DNA of 17,360 bases from CAYNGH01 sp964396845 (lineage in GTDB: Bacteria; Vulcanimicrobiota; JAJTBE01; CAYNGH01), in assembly GCA_964396845.1 (NCBI GenBank), contig CAYNGH010000063.1:1-17360 (forward strand), written 5' to 3'. Position numbers and translations under genes: made by a program. Positions 7,387-14,030 of this stretch are shown here, one piece after another. The notes under the pieces were generated by a model, which was not told the DNA's origin, did not search any database, and saw only the letters and a program-made list of their open reading frames with translations. Numbering within the stretch: position 1 is the stretch's first letter; every line of letters starts with the position of its first letter.

Positions 7387-8280
7387 ATGAAAGAGAATAA
7401 CTGTCGAAAACCCATTGCCACTGGCCCTCAGTGCATTCCATGTCTTGTTCGGGCCGGAGTGGAGATGATCTGCCGATGCCTTGACTGCCCTCAAGACTCC
7501 CAGAAAGCCATCCGCAGATTATTGCAGTTGATATCCCAGTCAGACTTTGATTTGACCCCTGTGGAAATTTCTGATGACTTCAACAGGATGATCCGCAGAG
7601 AATCAGGGGTTTTTGATCCTTATCTGGAGGTAAAACGGGAAAGAAACCAACGGGCCTTAAGAATGCTCCCTGCAGTAAGAAAACGAGTGGAAGACTGCCC
7701 TGATGTTCTTCTGGGAGCCTTGCTGGCGGCAGCAGCAGGAAACATAATGGATCAGGTGGCGGGAGATCCCCTCAAGGCAGAAGAAGCCCTGGAGGATGCC
7801 TTCAACACAGGTTTTGCCGTCGATTCCTGCAATGAATTCCGCCAGTGCCTTTCCAAGGCCCAGTCGGTGCTTTATATCGGCGATAACTCCGGGGAAATTG
7901 TATTTGACAGGATTCTGGCAGAGCAGATTCATCGGCAGGGGAAGAATATTACCTTCTGTGTCCGGGGAGGGCCTGCGGTGGATGATGCCCTGGAGGAAGA
8001 CTGGCGGACGGCAGGACTCAGCGAATTTACCAGCCTTGTCACCACGGGGAGTACCGCCCTGGGATGTCCCCAGAACCGGGTGGGAAAGGAATTCCACAGG
8101 GCATTCGAAAAGGCGGATATGATAATCGCCAAGGGAATGGGCAACTATGAAACCCTGGGACACCTTGAGGATCCCCGGCTGTTCCTTCTGCTGAAAGCCA
8201 AATGCCCTGCCGTGGCAGATAATCTCGGGGTGAAGGTCGGCCATCTGTGTCTATACCATGCCCTGGATCATAAGCAGTAA
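7387..8280 (+). CDS. DUF89/ARMT1-family metal-dependent phosphatase
   Basis: 297 residues, close to the length of bacterial and archaeal DUF89 proteins. Near the N-terminus a CxxC pair (C16, C19 in GPQCIPCL) marks the cysteine-containing subfamily. The core carries the family signatures: LYIGDNSGEIVFD (~162-174) with the metal-ligand Asp/Asn, CVRGGPAVDDA (~191-201), and AKGMGNYET (~248-256). Members bind a divalent metal and dephosphorylate sugar phosphates or related damaged or overflow phosphometabolites; the true substrate here cannot be read from sequence. GGGAGG lies four bases before the ATG. The gene is convergent with the propeller gene, with only ten bases between the stop codons. 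Confidence 0.9.
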   Translation: MKENNCRKPIATGPQCIPCLVRAGVEMICRCLDCPQDSQKAIRRLLQLISQSDFDLTPVEISDDFNRMIRRESGVFDPYLEVKRERNQRALRMLPAVRKRVEDCPDVLLGALLAAAAGNIMDQVAGDPLKAEEALEDAFNTGFAVDSCNEFRQCLSKAQSVLYIGDNSGEIVFDRILAEQIHRQGKNITFCVRGGPAVDDALEEDWRTAGLSEFTSLVTTGSTALGCPQNRVGKEFHRAFEKADMIIAKGMGNYETLGHLEDPRLFLLLKAKCPAVADNLGVKVGHLCLYHALDHKQ

Positions 8281-8290
8281 TCAAATATAT

Positions 8291-9487
8291 TTATTTATTG
8301 TTGAATAAGAAATAAATGTGGTTATCTTCACTTCCCACCACCATAAAATTTGGGCCCAGAGCAGGCGACGAGAAGATCGCTCCCTCTGTCGGGTATGTCC
8401 ATCGAAGCTGTCCCAGGGGATTCAGGCTGTGGATGGTTCCCGACTCATCACCAAGATAAATATTTCCCTCATGGTCAATGGCAGGGGAGCTGTTCACCGG
8501 CCCGGCCCCGGAATACTCCCAGCGCTGACGCCCGGAGAAATCCAGCGCCACCAGTCCTCCCCGGGACAGACCCAGATATATTCCCCGGTTGGGATCAACG
8601 ACGGGGCTGGACTCCACGGGACTGCCCAGCAGGACACTCCAGATCAGGCTCCCGCCGGGAGAGATGAGAACCAGCTTTCCATCTCCCGAGGCAGTGACAA
8701 TCCCCCCGTCGGCAAGTATGGCCGGAGTTGAATATACGGGGCTTTCCAGATCCAGCGTCCATTCAGGATTCCCCCATTGAGAAAAGCAATAAACCTTCCC
8801 GTCGGTGGACCCGGTAACCACTCTGTCAAAGGTATCAACTGCCGGCGACGGGCTTACCTCCCCCAGGGAATTGCCGATATCCGCCTTCCACCGGAGGCTT
8901 CCCCTGAGATTCAGGGCATAAAGACTGCCGTCACTGCTGTTGACATACAGGTGATCCCCGTGGATAGCCGGCGAGGAGGTTACCGGCCCCCGGGTCAGAA
9001 AATCCCATCGTTCCTGTCCATCCCGATCAAGGGATATGATCCGCCCGTCAACGGCCCCGAAATAAACATTCCCATCACCATCAGCACCGGGAGAGGAAAA
9101 TATCTTGTGGCCGGCCCGGTATTTCCAGATGATTTCCAACGGAGGCCCTGGAGCGATGGCATAGAGATGGCAGTCCAGGGAACCGGCATAAACCCGATCC
9201 CCCCAAACTAAAGGCGAGGAGAAAACATCATGCTCTGTAGCCAAGGTTTTAACAACAGGGGCTGATATCGGTTCTCCTCCCCAGTATCCTCCCCGTTGAG
9301 GCCCTGAAAGAAACTGCCGGGAAACACCTGTGCCGGGCCTGCTCCCGGATAAAGTCTTCTGGGCCGGGGAAATCCTTCTCCGGTGAAAGGCTCCCCGGGG
9401 AAATATAAACACAAGAAAGATAAAAATTCCTATCATTATCCCGATAAAAAGAGATATGGCCAGCCGGAAACCTCGGCCTTCGTCCAT
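8291..9487 (-). CDS. Membrane-anchored PQQ-type beta-propeller protein
   Basis: 398 residues. A single hydrophobic segment (about residues 8-31) anchors the N-terminus, with arginines just after it. Then come eight units of the propeller type, each built around SSPAI or a variant, a G-x-Y/V strand, a DG turn and a G-x-x-x-W end (for example GSLYALNLRGSLRWKADIG). Seven units are complete and the last closes the ring without its tryptophan. The PQQ cofactor residues of quinoprotein dehydrogenases are not evident, so I infer a BamB-like or structural propeller rather than an enzyme. The start is ATG 9487, five bases after a perfect GGAGGTGA; the GTG inside that site (9496) is not the start. The upstream lipoprotein gene ends five bases before, implying coupled translation. 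Confidence 0.9.
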   Translation of the reverse strand: MDEGRGFRLAISLFIGIMIGIFIFLVFIFPRGAFHRRRISPAQKTLSGSRPGTGVSRQFLSGPQRGGYWGGEPISAPVVKTLATEHDVFSSPLVWGDRVYAGSLDCHLYAIAPGPPLEIIWKYRAGHKIFSSPGADGDGNVYFGAVDGRIISLDRDGQERWDFLTRGPVTSSPAIHGDHLYVNSSDGSLYALNLRGSLRWKADIGNSLGEVSPSPAVDTFDRVVTGSTDGKVYCFSQWGNPEWTLDLESPVYSTPAILADGGIVTASGDGKLVLISPGGSLIWSVLLGSPVESSPVVDPNRGIYLGLSRGGLVALDFSGRQRWEYSGAGPVNSSPAIDHEGNIYLGDESGTIHSLNPLGQLRWTYPTEGAIFSSPALGPNFMVVGSEDNHIYFLFNNK

Positions 9488-9492
9488 AAAAA

Positions 9493-10797
9493 TCACCTCC
9501 GGCTTTCCGGGGGAAATCTCAACTGCAACAGTCTGCCTGCCTTCTGCCGGTATTCTTCACCAGAGTCTGTTTTCTGCTTTCGATCCAGAATCTCCCCGGC
9601 CAGGGTGAATATCATGGCCTGATTGAAGGGCCGGTATATCACATCAAAAAAATAATCCCCCTCGATGGATTCATCCTCAATGATCCGGGACATTTCCATC
9701 AGGCAGTCCAGGGCATCATCATCTCCGGCTGTATCTCCGGCGGTGGCATAATCCTGGAAGGTTTCGACAAAACTCAGCATCTCCGGGTCCTTTAACGGCG
9801 GGAAAACCCGGCCCTGCAATTCCCGGACATCTCGAATCTCAAGGGGCCTGCCCGAGAGAACCTTCAGAGCCAGCATGGCAAAAAAACCGTCCATCAAATT
9901 TTTCGGGTCGATCTTATCGGACTCCTTCAGCCTCGTTAATACTTCCTCAAAACTGCCGGCACCTTCATCCCGCCGTCCCAAAGCCACACTTATTGCGCCC
10001 GCAAGAAACAAATTCGACACCTGATCCCGGAGGGAGGGATCCGCCTCAAGGCACTTCTTCAAGTGAGATGCCGTGGAGCTAAAATCCGACTGCATCAGGG
10101 AAAGACTGGCGGAAAGCATATGCTTTGCCACGGGGCTGGAGGAAGATTTCAGCCCCTCTTCCAGATCCGATTTCATCTCCTGGAGATACTCCTCATCACC
10201 GGTCACTAAGTATGTGGCATAACGGGAACGGGCCAGCAGAGAAAAACATGTCCCCCAACGGCAGTAAGGATCCATCCCCGGCTCTATCAATGGAGGGACT
10301 TCCCGGGGGCGATCCCCCGCCATATATGCCCGGGCCAGCTCCGCCTTCAAAGGCAGGGGATTTGCCGGGTTCGAGTCAAGAATAATCCGATATTCCCGGA
10401 TGGCCGGTTCATATTCACCCATCTGGTGATAGATGGGAGCCACCTGACGCCGGGCTTCCATCAAAAGGGGATCTGTCGGTGAACCCCTGTCGATGATCTC
10501 CTCCAGCAACCTGCGGGCACCGGGGAGGTTGCCCATCATCTTCAGCTTTTCTGCCTCTTCCAGACCCTTCCTGACATCTGCCGACTGGAGGGTCTTTTGA
10601 GGGGCGGGAGCTACCGGAGTTGGAGAAAAGAAGGGCGGTGAATCTTTTGGACTGCATCCCGGAACAGCAATAATCAGGACGGATAACAAAAGCAAGGCAA
10701 AGGAGCGGTGAAGTGAAGAATAATGACCGCAATGACAACAACGGTCTTTATTCCTGCCGGGAGGGCTCATTGTTTTCATCCGGTTCATCCTGATCAT
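9493..10797 (-). CDS. TPR-containing lipoprotein
   Basis: About 434 residues. A basic, Cys/His-containing N-terminus (RCCHCGHYSSLHR) precedes a hydrophobic stretch (SFALLLLSVLIIAVPGC) ending in a plausible lipobox (VPGC), so signal peptidase II processing and lipidation are likely. A Pro/Ser linker (SPTPVAPAPQK) leads to TPR-like helices (KLKMMGNLPGARRLLEEII, YHQMGEYEPAIREYRIILDS, and others) that continue with less regular repeats to the end. The N-terminus is ambiguous: ATGs at 10806, 10797, 10788, 10779 and 10770 lie in frame, the first three created by a 9-base repeat inside the upstream gene. ATG 10797 has AGAGG nine bases upstream. The gene overlaps the upstream acidic-tail gene by about 50 bases and is five bases ahead of the propeller gene, giving a TPR lipoprotein next to a propeller, a pairing loosely like BamD/BamB. 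Confidence 0.85.
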   Translation of the reverse strand: MIRMNRMKTMSPPGRNKDRCCHCGHYSSLHRSFALLLLSVLIIAVPGCSPKDSPPFFSPTPVAPAPQKTLQSADVRKGLEEAEKLKMMGNLPGARRLLEEIIDRGSPTDPLLMEARRQVAPIYHQMGEYEPAIREYRIILDSNPANPLPLKAELARAYMAGDRPREVPPLIEPGMDPYCRWGTCFSLLARSRYATYLVTGDEEYLQEMKSDLEEGLKSSSSPVAKHMLSASLSLMQSDFSSTASHLKKCLEADPSLRDQVSNLFLAGAISVALGRRDEGAGSFEEVLTRLKESDKIDPKNLMDGFFAMLALKVLSGRPLEIRDVRELQGRVFPPLKDPEMLSFVETFQDYATAGDTAGDDDALDCLMEMSRIIEDESIEGDYFFDVIYRPFNQAMIFTLAGEILDRKQKTDSGEEYRQKAGRLLQLRFPPESRR

Positions 10798-11620
10798 CCT
10801 GATCATCCTCTTGATTCACAACAGCAATGCCATTGCCGGAGCTGTTGACATGGTGCCGGTTGCCCGGCTCTGCCTGTGCTGTCCTGTCAAGGCTTTCCCT
10901 GTCTTTCTCCATCTGTTTTCTCAGGCGGATTTTTTCCAGAGCCTTCTGAAGATTTGCCCCTCCCTGAAGGGCCAGATTCTCATCGTCCATATATACCTTC
11001 AACAGTTTCAGATGGAGATCCACCGGGACCATGCTGAGAAAATCGATGAGGAATCCCCCCTCAATGAGAGAAACTCCATCGGGAAGTTTTTCCTGGGCGT
11101 ATTTCTCCAGAATGCCGATAACAGCTCTCTGGATGAACCTGGGCAGAGATATTTTGTTCAGGGCTGTTACCTTGTCCAGCTCAATCCGAAGTTTCCCGTC
11201 TTCAGCCTCAAGTTTCAGATACACTGAAGCCTTTACATTTATCCCGGCCTTGAACTCACCTTTAATCCGCACTACATCAGGGGTAAAGTCCACCTCCACA
11301 TTCCTGATGCCATGTTTTTCCAGGGTATCGTCATTTCTCAGAATATGGTTAACCCAGTCCTGGGAAAAAAGAAGGGTCAGCTTCTCCACCACATAAGAAG
11401 CATTCTGAAAATCAATTCCACACTCCTGGCCCGGTGATTCAAGGGCCACCACCGAGAGGATCAGGCTTTCCATCATGACCCCGCTGGTCTGTTCGTCCTT
11501 TATAAGCAGGTCTTTGATTTTCAGGCGGATGGATTTCTCCCCGGCATCATCCTTGTGGATATTGATTGAAAGCCCATACAAAAAGAGCTGGTTCAGTTTG
11601 CAGATGATGGCGTCAAGCAT
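10748..11620 (-). CDS. Possible lipid-binding-fold protein with acidic tail
   Basis: 290 residues without signal peptide or obvious membrane segment. Residues 1-235 alternate amphipathic strands and helices (VDFTPDVVRIKGEFKAG, KASVYLKLEAEDGKLRIELD, SLPRFIQRAVIGILEKYA), a pattern that reminds me of DUF2993/LmeA-like lipid-binding proteins; this is a resemblance in pattern, not a confirmed match. A charged helix (KIRLRKQMEKDRESLDR) follows, then an acidic tail with EDDQDDQDEPDENNEPS. AAGGA lies about ten bases before the ATG, and the FmdB gene ends 15 bases upstream. The last ~50 bases overlap the lipoprotein gene in another frame. The same tail motif occurs in the proteins at 195-2300 and 4544-5377. 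No function is assigned. Confidence 0.8.
   Translation of the reverse strand: MLDAIICKLNQLFLYGLSINIHKDDAGEKSIRLKIKDLLIKDEQTSGVMMESLILSVVALESPGQECGIDFQNASYVVEKLTLLFSQDWVNHILRNDDTLEKHGIRNVEVDFTPDVVRIKGEFKAGINVKASVYLKLEAEDGKLRIELDKVTALNKISLPRFIQRAVIGILEKYAQEKLPDGVSLIEGGFLIDFLSMVPVDLHLKLLKVYMDDENLALQGGANLQKALEKIRLRKQMEKDRESLDRTAQAEPGNRHHVNSSGNGIAVVNQEDDQDDQDEPDENNEPSRQE
10780..10806. repeat. 9-bp tandem repeat in overlapping gene ends
   Basis: Three 9-base units on the minus strand (ATGATCAGG, ATGATCAGG, ATGAACCGG; the third differs at two positions). In the upstream gene they encode part of the DDQDDQDEPD tail. In the frame of the downstream lipoprotein gene each unit supplies an ATG (MIRMIRMNRM). 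Both reading frames are preserved if copies are gained or lost. Confidence 0.8.
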
Positions 11621-11635
11621 CAGGCGCTGTCCTTG

Positions 11636-11947
11636 TCAGTGAGACTTGGCCCCGTCAGAAGATGACGGCCCCGAGGGAGTCTTATCTCCGGAAGAGGAGG
11701 ATGTTTCTTTTTTTGTGTCCGGGGCAGGCCCTGGGGAAGACTCCGGTGCTGGGGGCTGAGCTTTCTGCCCGCTGTAATCGGTCACATGAAACCCCTTCCC
11801 CTTGAAGACTATTCCCACACTGCGGATGACTCTTTTGAACTGGTCAACTCCACATTCGGGGCATATGTTCAGCTCGGGATCTTCAAATTTTTGTTTAATC
11901 TCCTGATAATGTCCACATTCAAAACACTTGTAACAGTAGATGGGCAT
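11636..11947 (-). CDS. FmdB-family zinc-ribbon protein
   Basis: 103 residues. The first ~60 residues match the FmdB family: MPIYCYKCFECGHYQE opens with the usual MPIYxYxC...CG, and CPECG completes a four-cysteine zinc ribbon, followed by FKRVIRSVGIVFKGKGFHV. The usual DYxxGxxK-like end is reduced to TDYSGQKA. The rest (about 64-103) is a low-complexity Pro/Ser/Gly tail, an extension common in the family but here long. AAGGAGG lies about nine bases before the ATG. The family is named as regulatory on thin evidence, so I assign only a zinc-binding protein of unknown role. It is 21 bases behind the preceding gene and 15 ahead of the next. Confidence 0.9.
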   Translation of the reverse strand: MPIYCYKCFECGHYQEIKQKFEDPELNICPECGVDQFKRVIRSVGIVFKGKGFHVTDYSGQKAQPPAPESSPGPAPDTKKETSSSSGDKTPSGPSSSDGAKSH

Positions 11948-11968
11948 CTGAGTTTTCCTCCTTGGAAA

Positions 11969-12238
11969 TCAGGCCTGGCTTATCAGCTCCTGGGAAGGCT
12001 TGGTTAAAACCAGGTCGATGGAGTGCTTGTTAATTGTGATAAAATCTGTGGTATAAAGCAGGCTGTCACCGCTGAGGGTAAAAACCTTGGCGTTGGTAAC
12101 CGGAAGAAACTCCCTGACCCTGACGTTGAGTTCATCGGACATTCTGGAGTCCATCAGAAGATACATCTCGCCTTCTATCTTGTGGTTCCGGGTAAATATC
12201 ACCACTTCACGCCGTTCTTTTGGAACCCGAAGACTCAT
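11969..12238 (-). CDS. Small conserved-type protein, DUF6812-like
   Basis: 89 residues starting MSLRVPKERREVVIFTR, chosen at ATG 12238 because AAGGAG lies eight bases upstream; the longer frame to 12268 has no such site. The sequence alternates short beta strands (EVVIFTRNHKIEGEMYLL, NVRVREFLPVTNAKVFTL, LLYTTDFITINKHSIDLVL) in a manner fitting a compact all-beta domain. I recall this pattern from small DUF6812 proteins found in uncultivated bacterial lineages, but I could not verify it. No catalytic motif, membrane segment or signal is visible. Its place ahead of the FmdB gene suggests co-expression. Confidence 0.75.
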   Translation of the reverse strand: MSLRVPKERREVVIFTRNHKIEGEMYLLMDSRMSDELNVRVREFLPVTNAKVFTLSGDSLLYTTDFITINKHSIDLVLTKPSQELISQA

Positions 12239-12368
12239 TTGTTCAGCTCCTTCCCAGTGCCATTTCAAATCAAATCAGTTAAATATATTTGCCCTTGCGC
12301 TGGCTATTCCCTTCCCATTTAAAAATTACAACCGTTTTAAGCCACACACACAAGAAAACAACAGGATA

Positions 12369-13184
12369 CTATATTTCCAGAGATTCATCTGCCTTACCTG
12401 CATATTCCCGGGCAATGGTCTTTTCAAAATCATTATATTCTCCCGGCTCAATCACCGCATTCCATTCCCTAAAAAAACCGCAGGTCATAAACCGGCACAA
12501 ATCCTCAAAGGCAAAATGACGGCGGGTTCCCTCATAAATTGAGGTCATCCTGCCTGAGGCCCTGCGGAATGCATCTTCTCTGGCATCAGGATCCTCAAAG
12601 GACATCACTTCGAAAAGCTCCCGGCAGGTTGATTCCATGGGAAGGGAGCCATGAACCAGTATGGAATCCCCCACCTGCCACTGGGCAGTCCCGCAGAGTT
12701 TCTTTCCCCCCAGGGTCAGCTCATACCGGGAGGGAGATGCAAAACAGGAGGCATTGTGATGTTTCTTTTGGTTCTCCCGGGAAAAGAGGCTGTCCCGATC
12801 CGCAGGCAACAGCCGGGCGGGGATTCCACCTTCTTCAAGTCCCCGGCCTATGGCTTCATGGACAAGGCGGAATATCTCCCACAGGCCACGGCCACCGGTC
12901 TTCAGGACAAGGCTGAAGGTGACTTCCTTCCAGTGAAGCACTCCCCTGCCCCCCGATGGCCTCCGCACCAGGCCCCAGCCCCTTTCACGAATCAGGGGAA
13001 CATTAAAATCCCGGTGAACTTTCTGGAAGTAACCCACACTGACAGTGGGATTCGACCAACGGTAAAACCGCAGGGTTGCCGGAGAATGACCCCTTTGAAC
13101 TCCAAGAAGCAATGCCCGGTCATAAGCCATGTTCCATGCACCGGGGCTGGCATCGTCAGTTAAAAGCCTCAGCCTGCTGACCAT
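12369..13184 (-). CDS. Lipoate/octanoate protein ligase family (LplA/LipM-like)
   Basis: 271 residues, usual length for LipM/LplA-type enzymes. The family motifs are clear: GLVRRPSGGRGVLHWKEVTF (residues ~72-90, the RRxxGGxxxxH acyl-binding motif), NASCFASPSRYEL with C147 placed where LipM-type transferases keep their catalytic cysteine, and GGKKLCGTAQ with K162 at the ligase lysine position, followed by ILVHGSLPM. It transfers octanoyl or lipoyl groups to lipoyl domains, for example of pyruvate dehydrogenase or the glycine cleavage H protein; which of these is not shown by the context. The presence of the cysteine favours the octanoyltransferase type. The gene starts six bases after the repeat-protein stop; its RBS (AAGGGG, about 14 bases away) is weak, consistent with translational coupling. 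Confidence 0.9.
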   Translation of the reverse strand: MVSRLRLLTDDASPGAWNMAYDRALLLGVQRGHSPATLRFYRWSNPTVSVGYFQKVHRDFNVPLIRERGWGLVRRPSGGRGVLHWKEVTFSLVLKTGGRGLWEIFRLVHEAIGRGLEEGGIPARLLPADRDSLFSRENQKKHHNASCFASPSRYELTLGGKKLCGTAQWQVGDSILVHGSLPMESTCRELFEVMSFEDPDAREDAFRRASGRMTSIYEGTRRHFAFEDLCRFMTCGFFREWNAVIEPGEYNDFEKTIAREYAGKADESLEI

Positions 13185-13190
13185 GCCGGT

Positions 13191-13985
13191 TTACTGATCC
13201 CCTTCTTCGCCGGTGTCGATGACAAAACCATACTCGATGTTGGTGACCCCGGTATTCCCGGAGAATGCCACGCCGTTGTCATACAGGTTGATTCTATAAT
13301 CCACCGGCAGATGAAAAGGCTTTCCGGTGATGTGAAGCTGGGTTTCATCCTCCAGGACAAAGTTCATACTGCTGAACTTGTTCTTGGTTATTCCCTTCAT
13401 TTCAATCTGTTCGCCGGTGCTGGCCACGGTGTATTCCACAAATATGCCCCCGTGGTTTCCCTGAATCCTGATCCCTTCTTCCTTGTAGAAAATCCGCACA
13501 TCCAGTTCCTTGTCCCCTTCTTTTCCCTTCACTGCATAACTGTCTTGAGAAAGGGTATCCAGCTTGTATTCCACAGGAACTCCCCGGATGGTGCCGTTCA
13601 TGGTGCAAAGGGACGGGGACGAGAACACCCGGAGGTTAAAAGTCCCGCCGGCCACATCCCCAGTCATCCGATAACTGCCGTCCTGGAGGGGGATGATGGA
13701 GTATTCGCAATAATTCTGGCCGAACAATCCCTTGACCCGGTACTGGCCGTCCTCGAAACGGCAGAACAAGTCTGTTTCGCCTTTTCCCGTGCTCCCCTGC
13801 ATCTGGAGATTCCGGCACAGGTCCAAAGACAGGCCCACCTCCTGATTATCCCCCATAAGCAATACAAGATCCCTGGTGGAAACCATAAGACCGGGCATGG
13901 GAAACTCCACCCTCTCAAAGGGGATCATGACCAGGTCCGGGTTTATAGATAGATCCGGGCCTATGATACTCGGGCGTATGTCCAT
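13191..13985 (-). CDS. Protein of eight to nine 22-residue repeats, family unknown
   Basis: 264 residues without signal peptide or membrane segment. After a ~58-residue N-terminal part, nearly the whole protein is a repeat of 22-23 residues whose most constant position is a Gly after alternating hydrophobic residues: QMQG, RVKG, RMTG, TMNG, AVKG, RIQG, EMKG, HITG, AFSG with glycines at 64, 86, 109, 131, 154, 176, 198, 221 and 243. A second part of each unit often reads VEY, VDY, CEY or IEY about ten residues later. The alternation implies beta strands stacked as a solenoid or a propeller-like or antiparallel sheet. I recognise no named family. The ATG has GGGGAGG eight bases upstream. It sits between the FAD oxidoreductase and the lipoate-ligase gene. 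Confidence 0.85.
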   Translation of the reverse strand: MDIRPSIIGPDLSINPDLVMIPFERVEFPMPGLMVSTRDLVLLMGDNQEVGLSLDLCRNLQMQGSTGKGETDLFCRFEDGQYRVKGLFGQNYCEYSIIPLQDGSYRMTGDVAGGTFNLRVFSSPSLCTMNGTIRGVPVEYKLDTLSQDSYAVKGKEGDKELDVRIFYKEEGIRIQGNHGGIFVEYTVASTGEQIEMKGITKNKFSSMNFVLEDETQLHITGKPFHLPVDYRINLYDNGVAFSGNTGVTNIEYGFVIDTGEEGDQ

Positions 13986-14030
13986 TTTACAAACCTCCCC
14001 AAAGGCATCCCGCCTGGGACGGAGATAAAT

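Noticed and set aside
9485..9496. GTG at 9496 as start of the propeller gene
   Set aside because: The GTG is part of the GGAGGTGA ribosome binding site; the ATG five bases past that site is the natural start.
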